From Cinnamomum chago (lineage: Eukaryota; Streptophyta; Magnoliopsida; Laurales; Lauraceae): a DNA stretch of 64,000 nt. Below the pieces are notes generated by a model. That model was not told the DNA's origin, did not search any database, and worked only from the letters and a program-made list of their open reading frames with translations. This document shows positions 11,047 to 22,629 of the stretch, piece by piece. The stretch is from NCBI GenBank assembly GCA_038049695.1, contig CP142456.1, positions 44,186,001 to 44,250,000 on the forward strand, written 5' to 3'. A program made the translations under genes and the position numbers. Each line of letters begins with the position of its first letter. Positions within the stretch are counted from its first letter, which is position 1.

Positions 11047-14000
11047 TGTAAGACCCCGTCCCGAGTGACCTCGATTAGCATTAATTAAGTCTTATTTTAG
11101 TTATAAGCGTGATTAGTAGATTTTGGTTAAGTGAGGATTAGAATAGCTTTTGATATAGCTTTCGGGAATTTTGAGTGCCTTTGTGACTAGTGAGGCCCTT
11201 TCGGGGTTCCTTTTATGACTTTGCGTTTACTTGGGGGATTAACTGAAATTCTTGTGTTTGATTATTTAATCCCGTTTTATTTATATCATTAATCCCTACA
11301 ACGTTTATGTTGATCCCGTGCCCATTCGAGACCCCGAAACCCGACTTTCCTAACATTAAGGGCAAAACAGTCATTGTGCACTAAATCTGTACTCAAAATT
11401 TGATATTCCCGAAACCCATGAAACATATACTTTTTAGAAACTAGATATTTCGACGAGCACCTTTCTCTTCTTCGTCGAATTCGTTTGAAGCCCAGTAAGC
11501 ATGATTTCAGCCCACAAAGGATTCTAGTGGTGGGACCCAACTCAATCTTTTATAAAAAGAGAACTCTCTTCTACCTTTCCCCTTTTCTAGCTCAACTCCA
11601 ATCTTCATCTAGGGTTTCCTTTTCTTCCTTCTTTTCTTGCTTTCCCATCCCCAAATCTCCACCAAACCTTGCACAAATGGAGAAATGCTTGTCTTCACTC
11701 TCTTCCTCTCTTTGAGAACTATCCATTGATATTATTTGTGGAAGAAGATACCCATTCCAAGACCTCCTTTTGAACTAACCTAGCATTTTAAAGAACTCTC
11801 ATGTAAGTAATCCTTCCCCTCTTTTGATATTGTGTTCTCCTAGCCTAAGGGAATCTCCATTTCCATTATGGAAGCTTCTTTCTCCCCATTTTATGTTTTG
11901 ACTCTTTTAGGGTTTTGTTTTGGGGGTTTTTGCTTGTAGCTTGGACCTTTGGCTTGGAAGGCTTGTTAGAGACTCTAAGGCAAGTGGATGGAATGATAGT
12001 TTGAGCATTTAATAGTTTTATGAAGAATGTGGTTGGTTTTGTTATTCTTGTTCATATTTATTAGCTTGCATTGATTTGAAACAAATGCTCATTAAAGAGT
12101 TTTGCTAACTCATTTATTGTCATGAAAATGTGATGGATAGTCTTTCCTTTATCTCTTGATTATAGTTCAAATGAATTTTTATGGTTGTGTGTTTCATTCT
12201 CTCTTCATGATTAAATATAGAAAAGAATGGAGAAAAATGGATGGATTCTTGGTGGATGTTTTGGGGAGTTTGAAGGTGATATTGAGGTGATTATATGCCC
12301 TCTATTGTGTGTAGAAATGGAGCCTCAAATGGACTTGAAAGGAGAAAGAGAGGAGAGGCTGAACTGTCCTAGAATTAGTTCCTGGATAGTTCGCTCGAGC
12401 GAACTTGACAGGTCGCTCGAGCGAAATGTCCAGAATAGGGTTCGTGCCATTCCAGTGGACAGTTCACTCGAGCGGACCCCTTTGTCGCTCGAGCGAACCC
12501 TCCCAGAACTCATTCCAAAGAATGGTTAGTTCGAGCGAACTGAACTTTCGCTCGAGCCAACCTGATACTGGATGAGTTCGCTTAAGCGACCTCAACTTTG
12601 CTCAAGCGAACCCACCCAAACGACCATTCCAGAGAGCTCACTGCTCAAGCGAACCTATAGTCCGCTCGAGCGATAGGTACTGTTCACCTGGGGTTGTTTT
12701 GGGAGCACTAAAGAAATGTTTAAATGATTGAGGAAGGTTTGTTGGGAGCCCTATTGTAATGAGAAGAACCGTTCTAATGATTGAACATCTGTTCGAGAAA
12801 GAAACCACATCACAAAGATTTCATTTGAAGTTTTAAAAATCCTAAGGTATATAAGGAGCCCGGAATGTCCCCAAACTTAAAGAGTACCAAGTTGTCATTA
12901 AATCGACATACGGGACCCCTATTCACCTTAAACAAATCTTGAAACCCGATACTTGTCTTGAGATTTTGAAAGTTCATTTGTATTTCATTATTCCCGAATT
13001 CTTTATGCATTCCCGAGAACATTGAAATAGAAATTGTAGCATTTTTCTAGTCCCGATAAGCATGCCCGGATTGATATGACAGTTGTGCCTTTGAGTACCC
13101 CCGTCCCGTTTATTTATGTACTTGTACTTGATGTATTTCATACATGTTTTAATCTTGTCTTTTGACCTATGAGTCGGTACCACTAAGCTTGGATAACCCT
13201 GTTGGTCTGATCCACCGACTTGGATATCCCACTCTTGTCCTGCCAGCTGCAGTTTGGATCCCGCTACCCGGTTATTACCGTGGTCTTGTCCCGATACCCC
13301 GGATTGCTACCGTGGTTCCCGATGCCCGCTCGCTACCATGGTCATGTCACATATATTATATGTATATGTATATATTTCGTTGTTTCTCCTCACCTCGTGT
13401 GACCGAGATTAACACCTTGATATTGCTATGTCACTTCGGTGATAGAGGACTTAGCTTCGTGTAGTTGCCATCTTGCTTGTTTTCCCGTTTCCTTGGTCAC
13501 CTTTACATGTTTTACAACGCATACTTGTATTTGAATAAATGATTTATCTCTTTTATGGAATTATTATTTAAACAAGTTTTAAATGCCTTTGAAGGTAAAT
13601 TCATTTATTGTTATATTGTGATGTCTCTTCACCCATTACCAAACCGTCATGTTTGACCCACTCTTTGGTACTCAGGTCCGGACATTGTTTATCCCGAGGT
13701 GGAGCTTGAGGACGCGGTCGGTGAACCGTAACGCCTAGTTGAGTGGCATGCTGATGATGTCGTTTAGACATTTGATTGCTTGAGAGACGTAACATTTTGG
13801 GGACGTTTAACCATTCTCTTGGGGATTAGTATTTTGTTTATATTGGCCTTTGTTGGCCTCTATTTTTTGGAATGTAACTAAATGATCTTTTGTATAAACT
13901 TTAACTTTTTTGTTGGGAAAGCACTAATGATCATTGCTCATTCTGATACTTGGTTTATATATATGATTTTATCTTGTGACTAGAATTGAAATTATCAATT

Positions 14001-14150
14001 TGATTTGCTACACACTTCCGCATTAAAAGAAATATTTATGTTGTTGTGATATCCTCACCGCGGACACCTGTGGGAAATGAAATATGGCACACACACAATA
14101 ATTAGTCTCGATCCCGGATTGGTCCCGCGGGCCTGGTCCGGGGTCGCGAC
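11047..14150 (+). mobile_element. solo LTR of the same long-LTR gypsy family
   Basis: A roughly 3.1-kb LTR starting TGTAAGACCCCGTCCC and ending GGGGTCGCGAC, with GGCTC repeated on both sides (11041-11045, 14151-14155). It lies in the Harbinger transposase gene, same orientation as the solo LTR at 7386. It carries a clear TATAAAAA at 11551, a palindrome array at 12387-12690, the CACTAAGCTTGG block at about 13181 and the conserved 3' blocks. There is no internal region. It is a different insertion from 7386, as its target and sequence differ. Confidence 0.9.
12387..12690. repeat. array of CTCGAG-centred palindromes in LTR
   Basis: About nine to ten TTCGCTCGAGCGAA-type units, several with CTCAAG in place of CTCGAG, separated by 15-40 bp. 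It occupies the same LTR position as the array at 8698. The individual intervals have changed, but the motif is kept. Confidence 0.9.
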
Positions 14151-14241
14151 GGCTCCTATCACAAAACGTAATGGATGTTGTCTCCTTTGACATGAAATCT
14201 CAATATGTATTCGCTAGGAGTCAATCAAAAAAGCTTGAAAG

Positions 14242-14590
14242 GGACTCAAGAAACAAGGAAAGAAAGATCCCAAGATCCCTTTGGACGTCCACATGGGACC
14301 CACACACCCCATTGCACAACTAACATAGAAGCTTCCATATGTGTATAATTATTTTCGGATTTTTCAAGGGCAGCAAGATTAAGATTGCCATAACTCTTAA
14401 TCTAATCGTCGGATCGGTGCAATCCACACACCTTTGGAAAGCTCTTTTTGAGTAGATATCTTTATAACCCAAGATTACATCAATTAGAGCTAAAATGAGG
14501 AAGATATGGCATCTGGAAGATAGCGCTACAATTCCTAATCAAGATTGCAATTTTGCACATGGAAAGGATCAAAAATCTCTCACTCAGTAT
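14242..14590. other. unclassified, no gene
   Basis: Sequence between the end of Harbinger transposase similarity and the inverted-duplication arm. It contains a CCATAACTCTTAATC..CGGATCGGTG..GGAAAGCTC block of a kind often seen in plant LTRs, but no ends or duplications could be assigned. Confidence 0.35.
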
Positions 14591-15163
14591 TATGATTAGT
14601 CTATGTGGACTATCTTTGATACATTATTTTTGTTATTTAAAGTCTCTCACACATCTATTATTTTTTCTTACCACAGCTTCTTCTATCTAATCTCGGACTA
14701 GTGGTGAACCATAAGCTATGTGCATCAAAGTTTGCAGGCTTTGAGAGGCCATGACAAGATCAATCTTATGATTGGAGACGTTATCATGACATTGGTCGAC
14801 AAAGAGAAAGGCGGAAGAAGTATGAAGCAAGACAACTCCTTTAAAAGAAGAAAATCCATGATAGTAGACACAACAGTATTGATAGTGAAGGCATCCTTCA
14901 ATCTTTCTTTCTTTTTTTTTTTTTTTTTGCATCTGAAATGACTTAATCTTGTTAAAAAATTATTATACGAGCGCCAATCTAAGAGTGGCCATTTTATGCA
15001 TGGTAGGTGTTCTCTAACCAAGTAGATATGATCCTGTAAGAGTGGCAATCTAAGAGTGACATTTTTATTCTTAGTCAGAATATCGAGGCTTTCACAATTT
15101 GTATGTACCTCAGAAATTGCATATTTGGCATTGGACGTCGACACAAAAAATTGGTACAAAAGC
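14591..15163 (+). repeat. arm 1 of a large inverted duplication
   Basis: Matches the reverse complement of 19100-19528 plus 22635-22768 at roughly 90% identity by eye. Shared blocks include GATTAGTCTATGTGGACTATC, CAGGCTTTGAGAGGCCATGACAAG, TGATTGGAGACGTTATCATGAC and GGTAGGTGTTCTCTAACCAAG. The two arms were adjacent, separated by only a few tens of bases, before a solo LTR (15169-19094) landed in the loop. ORFs on both arms mirror each other and look non-coding. Confidence 0.85.
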
Positions 15164-16729
15164 TATAATGTGAGAACCCGACCCCTAATTTCCTAGATTA
15201 GTGTTGTTTTATTTGTGGATTAGTTTCTTTTTGTGGGATTAGTGTTTGTTGGGTTGAGTTTGTGAGCTAGAATGGTTTTTCACTAGTTTTGGGGAGTTTT
15301 GAGTGCCTTTGTGATTAGTGGGACCCTTTAGGGGGTTCTTTTAGTGACTTTGCGCTTGATTGGGAGATTATTCAAAATTTTTGATAATTCTTGTTTTAGC
15401 CTCGTTTGATTTAGTTTGTTAATCTCTACAACTTTCGTGTTCACTCCATACCCATTCGAAGCTCCGAAAATCAGTTTTTCCAGCCCTGGGGGCAAAATCG
15501 GTCTTTTCACATTGAATTTGGACCCAAATTTCGATATCCCAGAACCATGCCAAAATTATACTTTTTGAAAACTAGATTTTTTGAGAAACATTTTCCTCTT
15601 CTTCGTCGATTGCATCCGAGGCCCAGAAATTGATGTTTTAATCCCGACAAGTTTAAGTGATGGTGGGGCCCACACCCACCCTTTTATAAAAGGGACCAGC
15701 CCCTGTCTTCCTCTCCCATTCGTTCCAGCACACTTGAGGGGGGAGGAACTTCAGCTCCATAGGGCTTTTGCCCTTTTCTTCTTCTCCTTCTTGCTTCCTT
15801 TCACAAAACCCACGTCCAAACCTTGCAAAATGGAGATTGGAGCTCAACTTCTTATTCTCCATCATTCTAGCTTCCCATGGACACCATTATTGTACAAATC
15901 TCAGCTGGGCAACCCCTATTTCAAGCTTCTTCTTGTTGATTGATGGCCCTAGAGGTAAGGACTTTTTTCCATCTTCTATTGTTGAGGCTATGGCTTTCCC
16001 TTAGGTTCTATTTCCTAGTTTGGTTTGAGCCCATTCCTTGTCTTTCATTGTTTGACCCATTTTAGGGTTTGTTTTGGGGGTTTTGCTTGTAGCTTTGGAG
16101 CTTGGATTTAGAAGAGTGTTTAAGCTTGATTTCTTGATTAGAAGACCCAAGGCAAGTGGATGAATGGATCGTTTTGATTATTGACATGTTTTGTGAGAAA
16201 AGCTTGATTCATTAATGGTTTTGATGATTGTAATACTTGTCTTTTGCTATGATTAATATTGATTTCGAAATGTGCTTATTGATGAGTCTATTTCTCTCTT
16301 GTTCATACTTGGAAATGTATGCATCATGTTGTCAAGATTTCAAATGGTTTCACATAAATGAGTTTTCCCTACCTTGAGATTGATTGTGAATGGAAAGAAT
16401 GGAAAGGGAGAAATTTGAAATGAGGAGAATGGAAGTGTTGAATGATGCATTTGAGGAGCTTTTTAGCTCATTTGATGTCTTGAAAACATTGGTTTATAGT
16501 TTTCATTATTTCTTGTTAATAGCTCAATGGATTCTTGTGATTAGTGGGTTTCTTCTCTCTTTGGTGATTGAATGTAAAAAGATGGAGGTGTTTGGGATGG
16601 ATGTTTGTGAAATTTTGATGGTGTATGGGAGGAGGTTTTAGCACATTTTACTGTATGAAGATGAATGGGAATGAAGGGAAATGGTTTAAGGGAGAAAAAA
16701 GGGCTCAAATCTGGTTACAGAAGGGCTTT

Positions 16730-17010
16730 TCCGCACCTGGCGGTTAGCCAGCGATCACCTGTCGGCTAGCCGCCTGGTGACTGGCGGCTAACCGCCAGAT
16801 AACCGCACAGTCGTGGTCACTTTTCCAAAGAACTTGATTTCTTCCCCAAAGGCGCTGTCGGCCACACGGTTAGCCAGCGGCTAACTACCGAACCCATCGG
16901 CGGCTAACCGCTAGCCAACCGAACCATTTCGGTTACTTTTCCAGTAAGCTGCACTTTGTCAGGCCAACCGTGGTCAGCCAGCGGCTAACCACCAGCTGAC
17001 CAAAATCACC
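16730..17010. repeat. array of GGCTAACCGCC-type dyads in LTR
   Basis: Repeated short motifs such as GGCGGTTAGCC, CGGCTAGCCG and GCGGCTAACCGCC, many near-palindromic, sit in the position that holds CTCGAG palindromes in the sister LTRs. Repeats of this same type occur in the solo LTR at 39580. Confidence 0.85.
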
Positions 17011-17954
17011 CAAAAACCCTGAAATGAAGAGAAATGGAAGGGGTTTCTATCCCAATCATTCGTGAACCCTTTTAGAGAATGATGGGGACTGTTCATCGGG
17101 AGATACGTACGAAGCCCGTTTGAGAAGAGAACCATGTCACAAAGATTCATTGAAGTTTTGAATTCACAAAAGTGTATAAGGAGCCCAGAATGTCTTCAAA
17201 TTCAAAGAGTACCAAGTCTATATCTAAATCGACATACGGGACCCCTATTCACCTTAAACAAAGCAGAAAATCTCTATTTTACCCGAAAGTGTATTAGTTC
17301 ATTGTATTTCCTTATTCCCAAGACTTACATTACATGACTTGTTTTCCCGAAAGCATCAAAGTTACACTGGTAACAGTTACTTGTCCCGAAATGTATTGCC
17401 CGACGTGAAATGACAGTTATGCCTTGAGCATTCTTGCCCCGCTCATTTATGTACTTGCACTTGATGTATTTCATATATGTTTGATATTGTCATTTGACTT
17501 ATGAGTCGGCACCACTAAGCTTGGATATCCTCGTTGGTCTGATCCATCGACTTGGAGATCCCCTTCTTGTCCCGCCAGCTGCAGTTTGGATCCCGCTACC
17601 CAGTTATTACCGTGGTCTTGTCCCGATACCGTAGATTGCTACTGTGGTTCCCGATGCCCGGCTCGCTACCGTGGTCATGTATAGTATATGTATTTATAAG
17701 ATCCACTGTTTCTCCTCACATCGAGTGACTGAGATCAGTGCCTAGTTATTGCTCTGTCACTTTGGTGATAGACGACTTAGTTTCGTGTGGTTGCCATCTT
17801 GCTTGTTCCCGATCCCTTGGATACCCTACATATTTTATACTGCTTATTTGTTTTCCGGTAAATGATTCATTTCTTTTATGAAAGTTATTATTTAAACAGG
17901 TGTTAATATTTTCCAAGGTAAATTCAGTTATTGTTATATTGTTTCCCGTTCCTT

Positions 17955-18480
17955 GTACACACACGCTTTAAATGAATACCCGGTTTGTCGAATACTCATG
18001 CTTTTACATATGTTACAAATGAACATTGGTTTTGCTAGATTTCTATGGTTACACACGCTTTAAATGAATACCCGATTTGTTAAATATCCGTGCTTTTAAA
18101 TATGTTTTAAATGACACTTGTTTTGCAAGATCCTTATGTCTACACATGTTTTAAATGAATACCCGATTTGTTAAATATCCATGCTTTTACATATGTTTCA
18201 AATGAACATTTGTTTTGCCAGATTTCTATGGTTACACATGCTTTAAATGAATACCCGGTTTGTCGAATACTCATGCTTTTACATATGTTTCAAATGAACG
18301 TTTGTTTTGCTAGACCTCTATATTTACACATGTTTTAAATGAACACCCGATTGTCAAATATCTATGCCTTTATAGATGATGTAAATGAACATATGTTTTG
18401 TTTGATCTCCATGTTTAACTCATGCTTTAAACGAATACATGTTTTGTTAGAGATCCACGATTTTCCACCCGTTTAATTAT
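17955..18480 (+). repeat. tandem repeat, about 91-bp period, five to six copies
   Basis: Each unit has ACACATGCTTTAAATGAATACCCG followed by a CATGCTTTTACATATGTTTC half, so the unit itself looks like two related half-units of about 45 bp. Copies begin near 17958, 18050, 18142, 18233, 18324 and 18415 and decay toward the right. It is specific to this LTR within the window. Confidence 0.85.
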
Positions 18481-19099
18481 ATGCAGCATTTGATCAAATA
18501 TCATGATTTATCATATGTTTTATTCTTCAGTATATTTTTTATCTTTTGATCCACTTGCCAGACCGTCGTGTCTGACCCACTACTTTTGGTACTGAGGTCC
18601 AGACTTCTTCGTCCCGAGATGAGTGCTTTTGTTGGCTGTGGAGCCATGTTTTACAGGTTGTTTTGTCGGCTACGTCATGTAGACATTGAGCTTGACATCG
18701 GAGTTGCGTCACATTTGGGTAGGGGTTATTAACTTGTTATTGTATGGCTTTTATTAGCCTTTTCTTGGGATTCTTAATTAATGTACATTGATAATTGTAA
18801 CTTGAACATATATGAGAATGTAATATCCTGTTACTGTCAGCTCTGTACTTTGTTGTGATTGTTTACACCAGTCTGATATGGTTCTTGATATAATAGTTAT
18901 ATGCTAGTGGTGGAGTACGACGCGGAATCCGATGGCCATGGACTCCGGGTCGCAACGCCCCGAAAGCTTCCGCAAAAATATTCAGAGTGTATTAGAATGT
19001 GTTGTCTTCACACATGCGGATCTTGGGAGAGAGAAAAATATAATTATCCTTAATCCCATTCGCGCCCCCTAGGTTCCGGTTTGGGGGCGTGACATATAA

Positions 19100-19528
19100 C
19101 ATATGGTAACAATATCGAATATATAATTTCTAAGGTACATACAGATTGTGAAAGCCTCAATATTTTGACTAAGAATAAAAAGTCACTCTTAGATTGCCAC
19201 TCTTACAAGATCATATCTACTTGGTTAGAGAACACCTACCATGCATAAAAAGGCCACTTTTAGATTGGCACTCGTATAATAATTTTTTAACAATATTAAG
19301 TCATTTTAGATGCAAAACAAAAAAGAAAAAGAAAAAGAAAGAAAGACCAAAGGACGCTTTCGCTATCAATATTACTGTGTCTTATTTCATGGATTTTCTT
19401 CTTTTAAAGGAGTTGTCTTGATTTTGATATTCTTCATACTTCTTTCACCTTTCTTTTTGTGAACAATGTCATGATAACGTCTCCAATCATAAGAAAGATC
19501 TTGTCATGGCCTCTCAAAGCCTGCAAAC
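19100..19528 (-). repeat. arm 2 of the inverted duplication (inner part)
   Basis: Reverse-complement match to about 14740-15120. The arm continues on the far side of the chromovirus insertion at 22635-22768 (matching about 14591-14735), with the second copy of that outer part at 32331-32464 produced by the later tandem duplication. Confidence 0.85.
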
Positions 19529-19927
19529 TGTCGCAACCCCGGACCGGGAATCCGGGATAAGAACTAATGAATAATGATTGAAGGATCTACATCACCAATA
19601 TACATACTTATTTAATTTCCCACAGGTGTCCGCGGTGAGGATATCACAACCATAATCGAATATTTCATGTAAGTGCGGAAGCGTGTAGCAAATCAAATAG
19701 TCAACCATCCTTGGTCAAAAAACAATATCACAAGTATAAAGATACTGTATCAGAATGAGCAATGATCTATAGCATATTTACCCAAAGTAAGTTAAAGTTT
19801 ACACAATTATCATTTAATTACATTTCCCAAAAATAGAGGCCAACAAAGGCCAATATAACAAAATACCAATCAAAAGAATGGTTAAACAGTTTCCCAAAAT
19901 ATGAAGTCTCTCATAGCAACCAAACGT

Positions 19928-20038
19928 CTAAATGACGTCATCAGCACGCCACTCAACTAACTGCTGCGGTTCTACGACCGCCTCCTCAAGCTCCTCCTCG
20001 GGATAACCGACAACGGGACCTGAGTACCAAAGAGTAGG
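19928..20038 (-). other. conserved 33-codon frame in LTR 3' region
   Basis: The minus-strand frame ends with YPEEELEEAVVEPQQLVEW then RADDVI-stop. It has the same length and position as in the other subfamilies, and an identical copy lies at 29624-29734. Confidence 0.4.
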
Positions 20039-20989
20039 TCAAACACGACGGTTTGGCAAATGGAGGAAAACCCAATAACAATATGAAAATAAATGAATTT
20101 ACCTTCAAAACATGTAAACCTGTTTAAATAAAAATTTCTCTAAACAAGATAAAACATATATTCCAAATACACGTATGCAATGTAAAACATGTAAGGTGAC
20201 CAAGGAAACGGGAAACAATCAAGATGGCAACCACACGAAGCTAAGTCCTCTATCACTAAGGTGATAGAGCAATACTAGGCACTGATCTCAGTCACTCGAG
20301 GTGAGGAGAAACAGTGGATCTCATATAATTACATATACATATACAATACTATACATGACCACGGTAGCGAGCCGGGCATCGGGACAAGACCACGGTAATG
20401 ACCGGGTAGCGGGATCCAAACTGCAGCTGGCGGGACAAGAGGGGGATCTCCAAGTCGGTGGATCAGACCAACAGGGTTATCCAAGCTTAGTGGTGCCGAC
20501 TCATAGGTCAAATACAATCGAGACATATGCAATTAAATCAAGTACAATAAATAATCAAGCGGGCAAGACGGGGTGCTCAAGGGCACACTATCATATCAAA
20601 TGGTGCAATGCACCTCGAGTCAAGTAACCATTTCAAGTGTATAACAATGCTTTTGGGAAAACAAGACATGTAGGGCAAATCTCGGGATCAGTAAAGTACA
20701 GTAAACAATTGATATTTCGGGAAAATATCTATCTGAAGTGAATAGGGACCCCGTATGTCGATCTAATAACAATTTGGTACTCTTCGAGTTTGGGGACATT
20801 CCGGGCTCCTTATACACTTCGAATTTTCAAAACTTCGGATGAAATCTTCGTGATATGGTTTCTTCCTCAAATGGCCTCATACAATGCCTAATTGAATCTC
20901 CTTGATATAGAGGGGTTCCCAAAGAATAGTCCCAATGCGTTGAAACAATTGAAAATTGTCCCAAACATAGCCTACACCAGACGAACCGC

Positions 20990-21265
20990 ACCGCTCGCGC
21001 GGACTGGAGAGTTCGCTCGAGCGAGTCGCTCGCTGGGATGGTTGTCTGGGTGGGTTCGCTCGAGCGAAGTTAGGTCGCTTGAGCGAACTCATTGGGTTGA
21101 GCGAATATTTAAATGCGTTCGAGCGAACAACTCACTGGAATGAGTTCTGTGATAACCGCTCGAGCGAAAAAGGGTGCGCTCGAGCGACTAAGCTACTGGA
21201 AAGCTCCGAACCCTTCTCTGGACAGGTCGCTCGAGCGAAGTGTAATGGTCGCTCGAGCGAACTGT
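20990..21265. repeat. array of CTCGAG-centred palindromes in LTR
   Basis: About ten TTCGCTCGAGCGAA-like units, identical to those of 30686-30962. The motif is the same as in the 7386 and 11047 LTRs. Confidence 0.9.
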
Positions 21266-22629
21266 CCAGAAACTGATTCCGGACCAGTTCAGCTCCTCTC
21301 TATCTCTTCCTTTTTACAACCTCCTTTTAGCCCTTCTTACACATCAAATGAGGAGTCTAACACCCCATTCCAACCACCTCAAATCTCCAACAACATCCAT
21401 CTCATTCTCCTCCATCAACCATACATTCAATACAAGGAAAAGGGAGAAGGAAATCATTTCACAATACATATATACATTTGAAACAAAACAAGAAAGAATT
21501 AAAAGCTATGATCCAACACATCTTTGTAATCATAATGCACTAACAAGGCTCTTCATGAGCATTTATTTCAAAGCAAAACAATAAATAGGCATGGGAGGAA
21601 ATTAATGAAACCAACCACATTTCTCATAAAAACATTAAAAGCTCTAAAAAGATCATATCATCCACTTGCCTTAGGTCTTCTAACAATGCAATCAAGCTCT
21701 AACAAGTCTCCCAAGAAGGGAATCCAAGCTATGACAAAAATCCCCAAAACAAACAAACCCTAAAAGAGTCAAAACAATGAAATAGCAAGGAAACCTTCCA
21801 ATAATAAAGGTGGAGCTTCTCAAGGACTAGGAGATAACAAATCTAGAAGATGAAGGGGAATACTTACTTGCAAGGTCCTCTAATGGCAATGGTAAACTCA
21901 AAGGAAGTCTTGTGATGGTGGGTTTTCTTCACAAATGATATCAATGGAAAGCTTGCAAGATGAGGAAGAGGATGGTGAGTTCCATTTAGATGTTGGTGCA
22001 AGATTGGTGAGGATTGGAGATGGAGAAGAAAGAAGAAGAAAGAGTTGCTCACAAAACCCTAGGTTTTCGCTCTTGTGCTGGAAAAGGAAATGGAAGGGAC
22101 AAATGAGGAAGAAGGGTTCCCTTTGTTAACAAATGGGGTTGGGTCCCACAACTAAAGAAGATAGTTTGGCTGAAATCATCTCTTTCAGGACCTTGGATGA
22201 ATTCGATGAAGAAGGAAGAAATGATCGTCGAAATATCTAGTTTCCAGAAAGTATATGTTTCGCGGGTTTTGGGAATATCAAGTTTTGGATACAGGTTTTG
22301 TGTGCAATGATTGTTATGCCCTCAAGGCCAAGAATTCGGGTCACGGGATCTCAAACGGAGACGGGATCAACATGAAAGTTGTAGAGCTTATCAATACCGA
22401 TAAAACGACATTAAAACCATGAATGCAAAATCTCCGATAAATCCTCAAACATATATAATGTCATGAAAAGGAACCCCCAAAGGGCCCTACTAACACAAAG
22501 TAAACACAACTCCCCAAAACTAATTCAAAAGCTATTCCAAACCCACTTAGTCAAAATCACTAATCAAGCTTAGTACTAACATGCAACTTAATTAGCACTA
22601 ATCGGGTTCACTCGGGTCGGGTTCTTACA

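Larger units (their letters stand above)
4490..14241 (+). mobile_element. PIF/Harbinger DNA transposon, right end missing, with two LTR insertions
   Basis: The left terminus GGGCATGTTTGTGTCACAC is preceded by TAA (4487-4489) and matches the MITE at 1856. The element carries the two genes typical of plant PIF/Harbinger elements: a Myb/SANT-like ORF1 (5948-6909) and a HARBI1-like DDE transposase (from 7314). Solo LTRs at 7386-10460 and 11047-14150 sit inside the transposase gene. Similarity to transposase stops near 14241 and no right terminal inverted repeat was found, so the right end was lost or displaced. Without the insertions about 3.6 kb of Harbinger sequence remains. Confidence 0.85.
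7314..14241 (+). pseudogene. Harbinger transposase (HARBI1-like, DDE), interrupted
   Basis: The ATG at 7314 opens MDADMEFFYLCAQS. After 24 codons a solo LTR intervenes (7386-10460, target duplication ACTAC), and the frame resumes at 10466 with FSYGYRDRVHDSI. A GT-AG intron runs 10871-10958. The next exon reads DCIGAIDDTHISAWV, which carries the first catalytic Asp of the DDE_4 transposase core. Two in-frame stops follow (TAG at 11016, TGA at 11028). A second solo LTR comes next (11047-14150), then the frame resumes with SQNVMDVVSFDMKSQYVFARS and fades out near 14241. The later Asp and Glu of the catalytic triad are absent. The gene is dead. The family normally cuts and pastes the element at TWA targets. 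Confidence 0.85.
15169..19094 (+). mobile_element. solo LTR, GGCTAACCGCC-array subfamily of the long-LTR gypsy family
   Basis: A 3926-bp LTR starting TGTGAGAACCCGACCCC and ending GGGGGCGTGACA, with the perfect 5-bp duplication TATAA (15164-15168, 19095-19099). It shares the family blocks with the 7386 LTR: GATTAGTGGGACCC, TATAAAA at 15685, GACCCAAGGCAAGTGGATGA, AAAGAGTACCAAG and CACCACTAAGCTTGGATA. Its array motif differs, and it has an extra roughly 91-bp tandem repeat block (17955-18480). No internal coding region is present. Confidence 0.88.
19529..22629 (-). mobile_element. solo LTR derived from the chromovirus locus
   Basis: A 3101-bp LTR in minus orientation (plus-strand start TGTCGC, end TTCTTACA), preceded by CAAAC (19524-19528) and followed by CAAAC (22630-22634). 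It has the same length as the LTR at 29225-32325 and is almost identical to it except for a cluster of about seven differences in its first roughly 190 bp. It carries a palindrome array at 20990-21265 and the 33-codon conserved frame at 19928-20038 (minus strand). Confidence 0.9.

Noticed and set aside
14725-15159. 144-residue minus-strand ORF and its mirror at 19194-19421
   Set aside because: Both lie in the arms of the inverted duplication and contain homopolymer-derived Lys runs. No domain was recognised, and the similarity is explained by the duplication.
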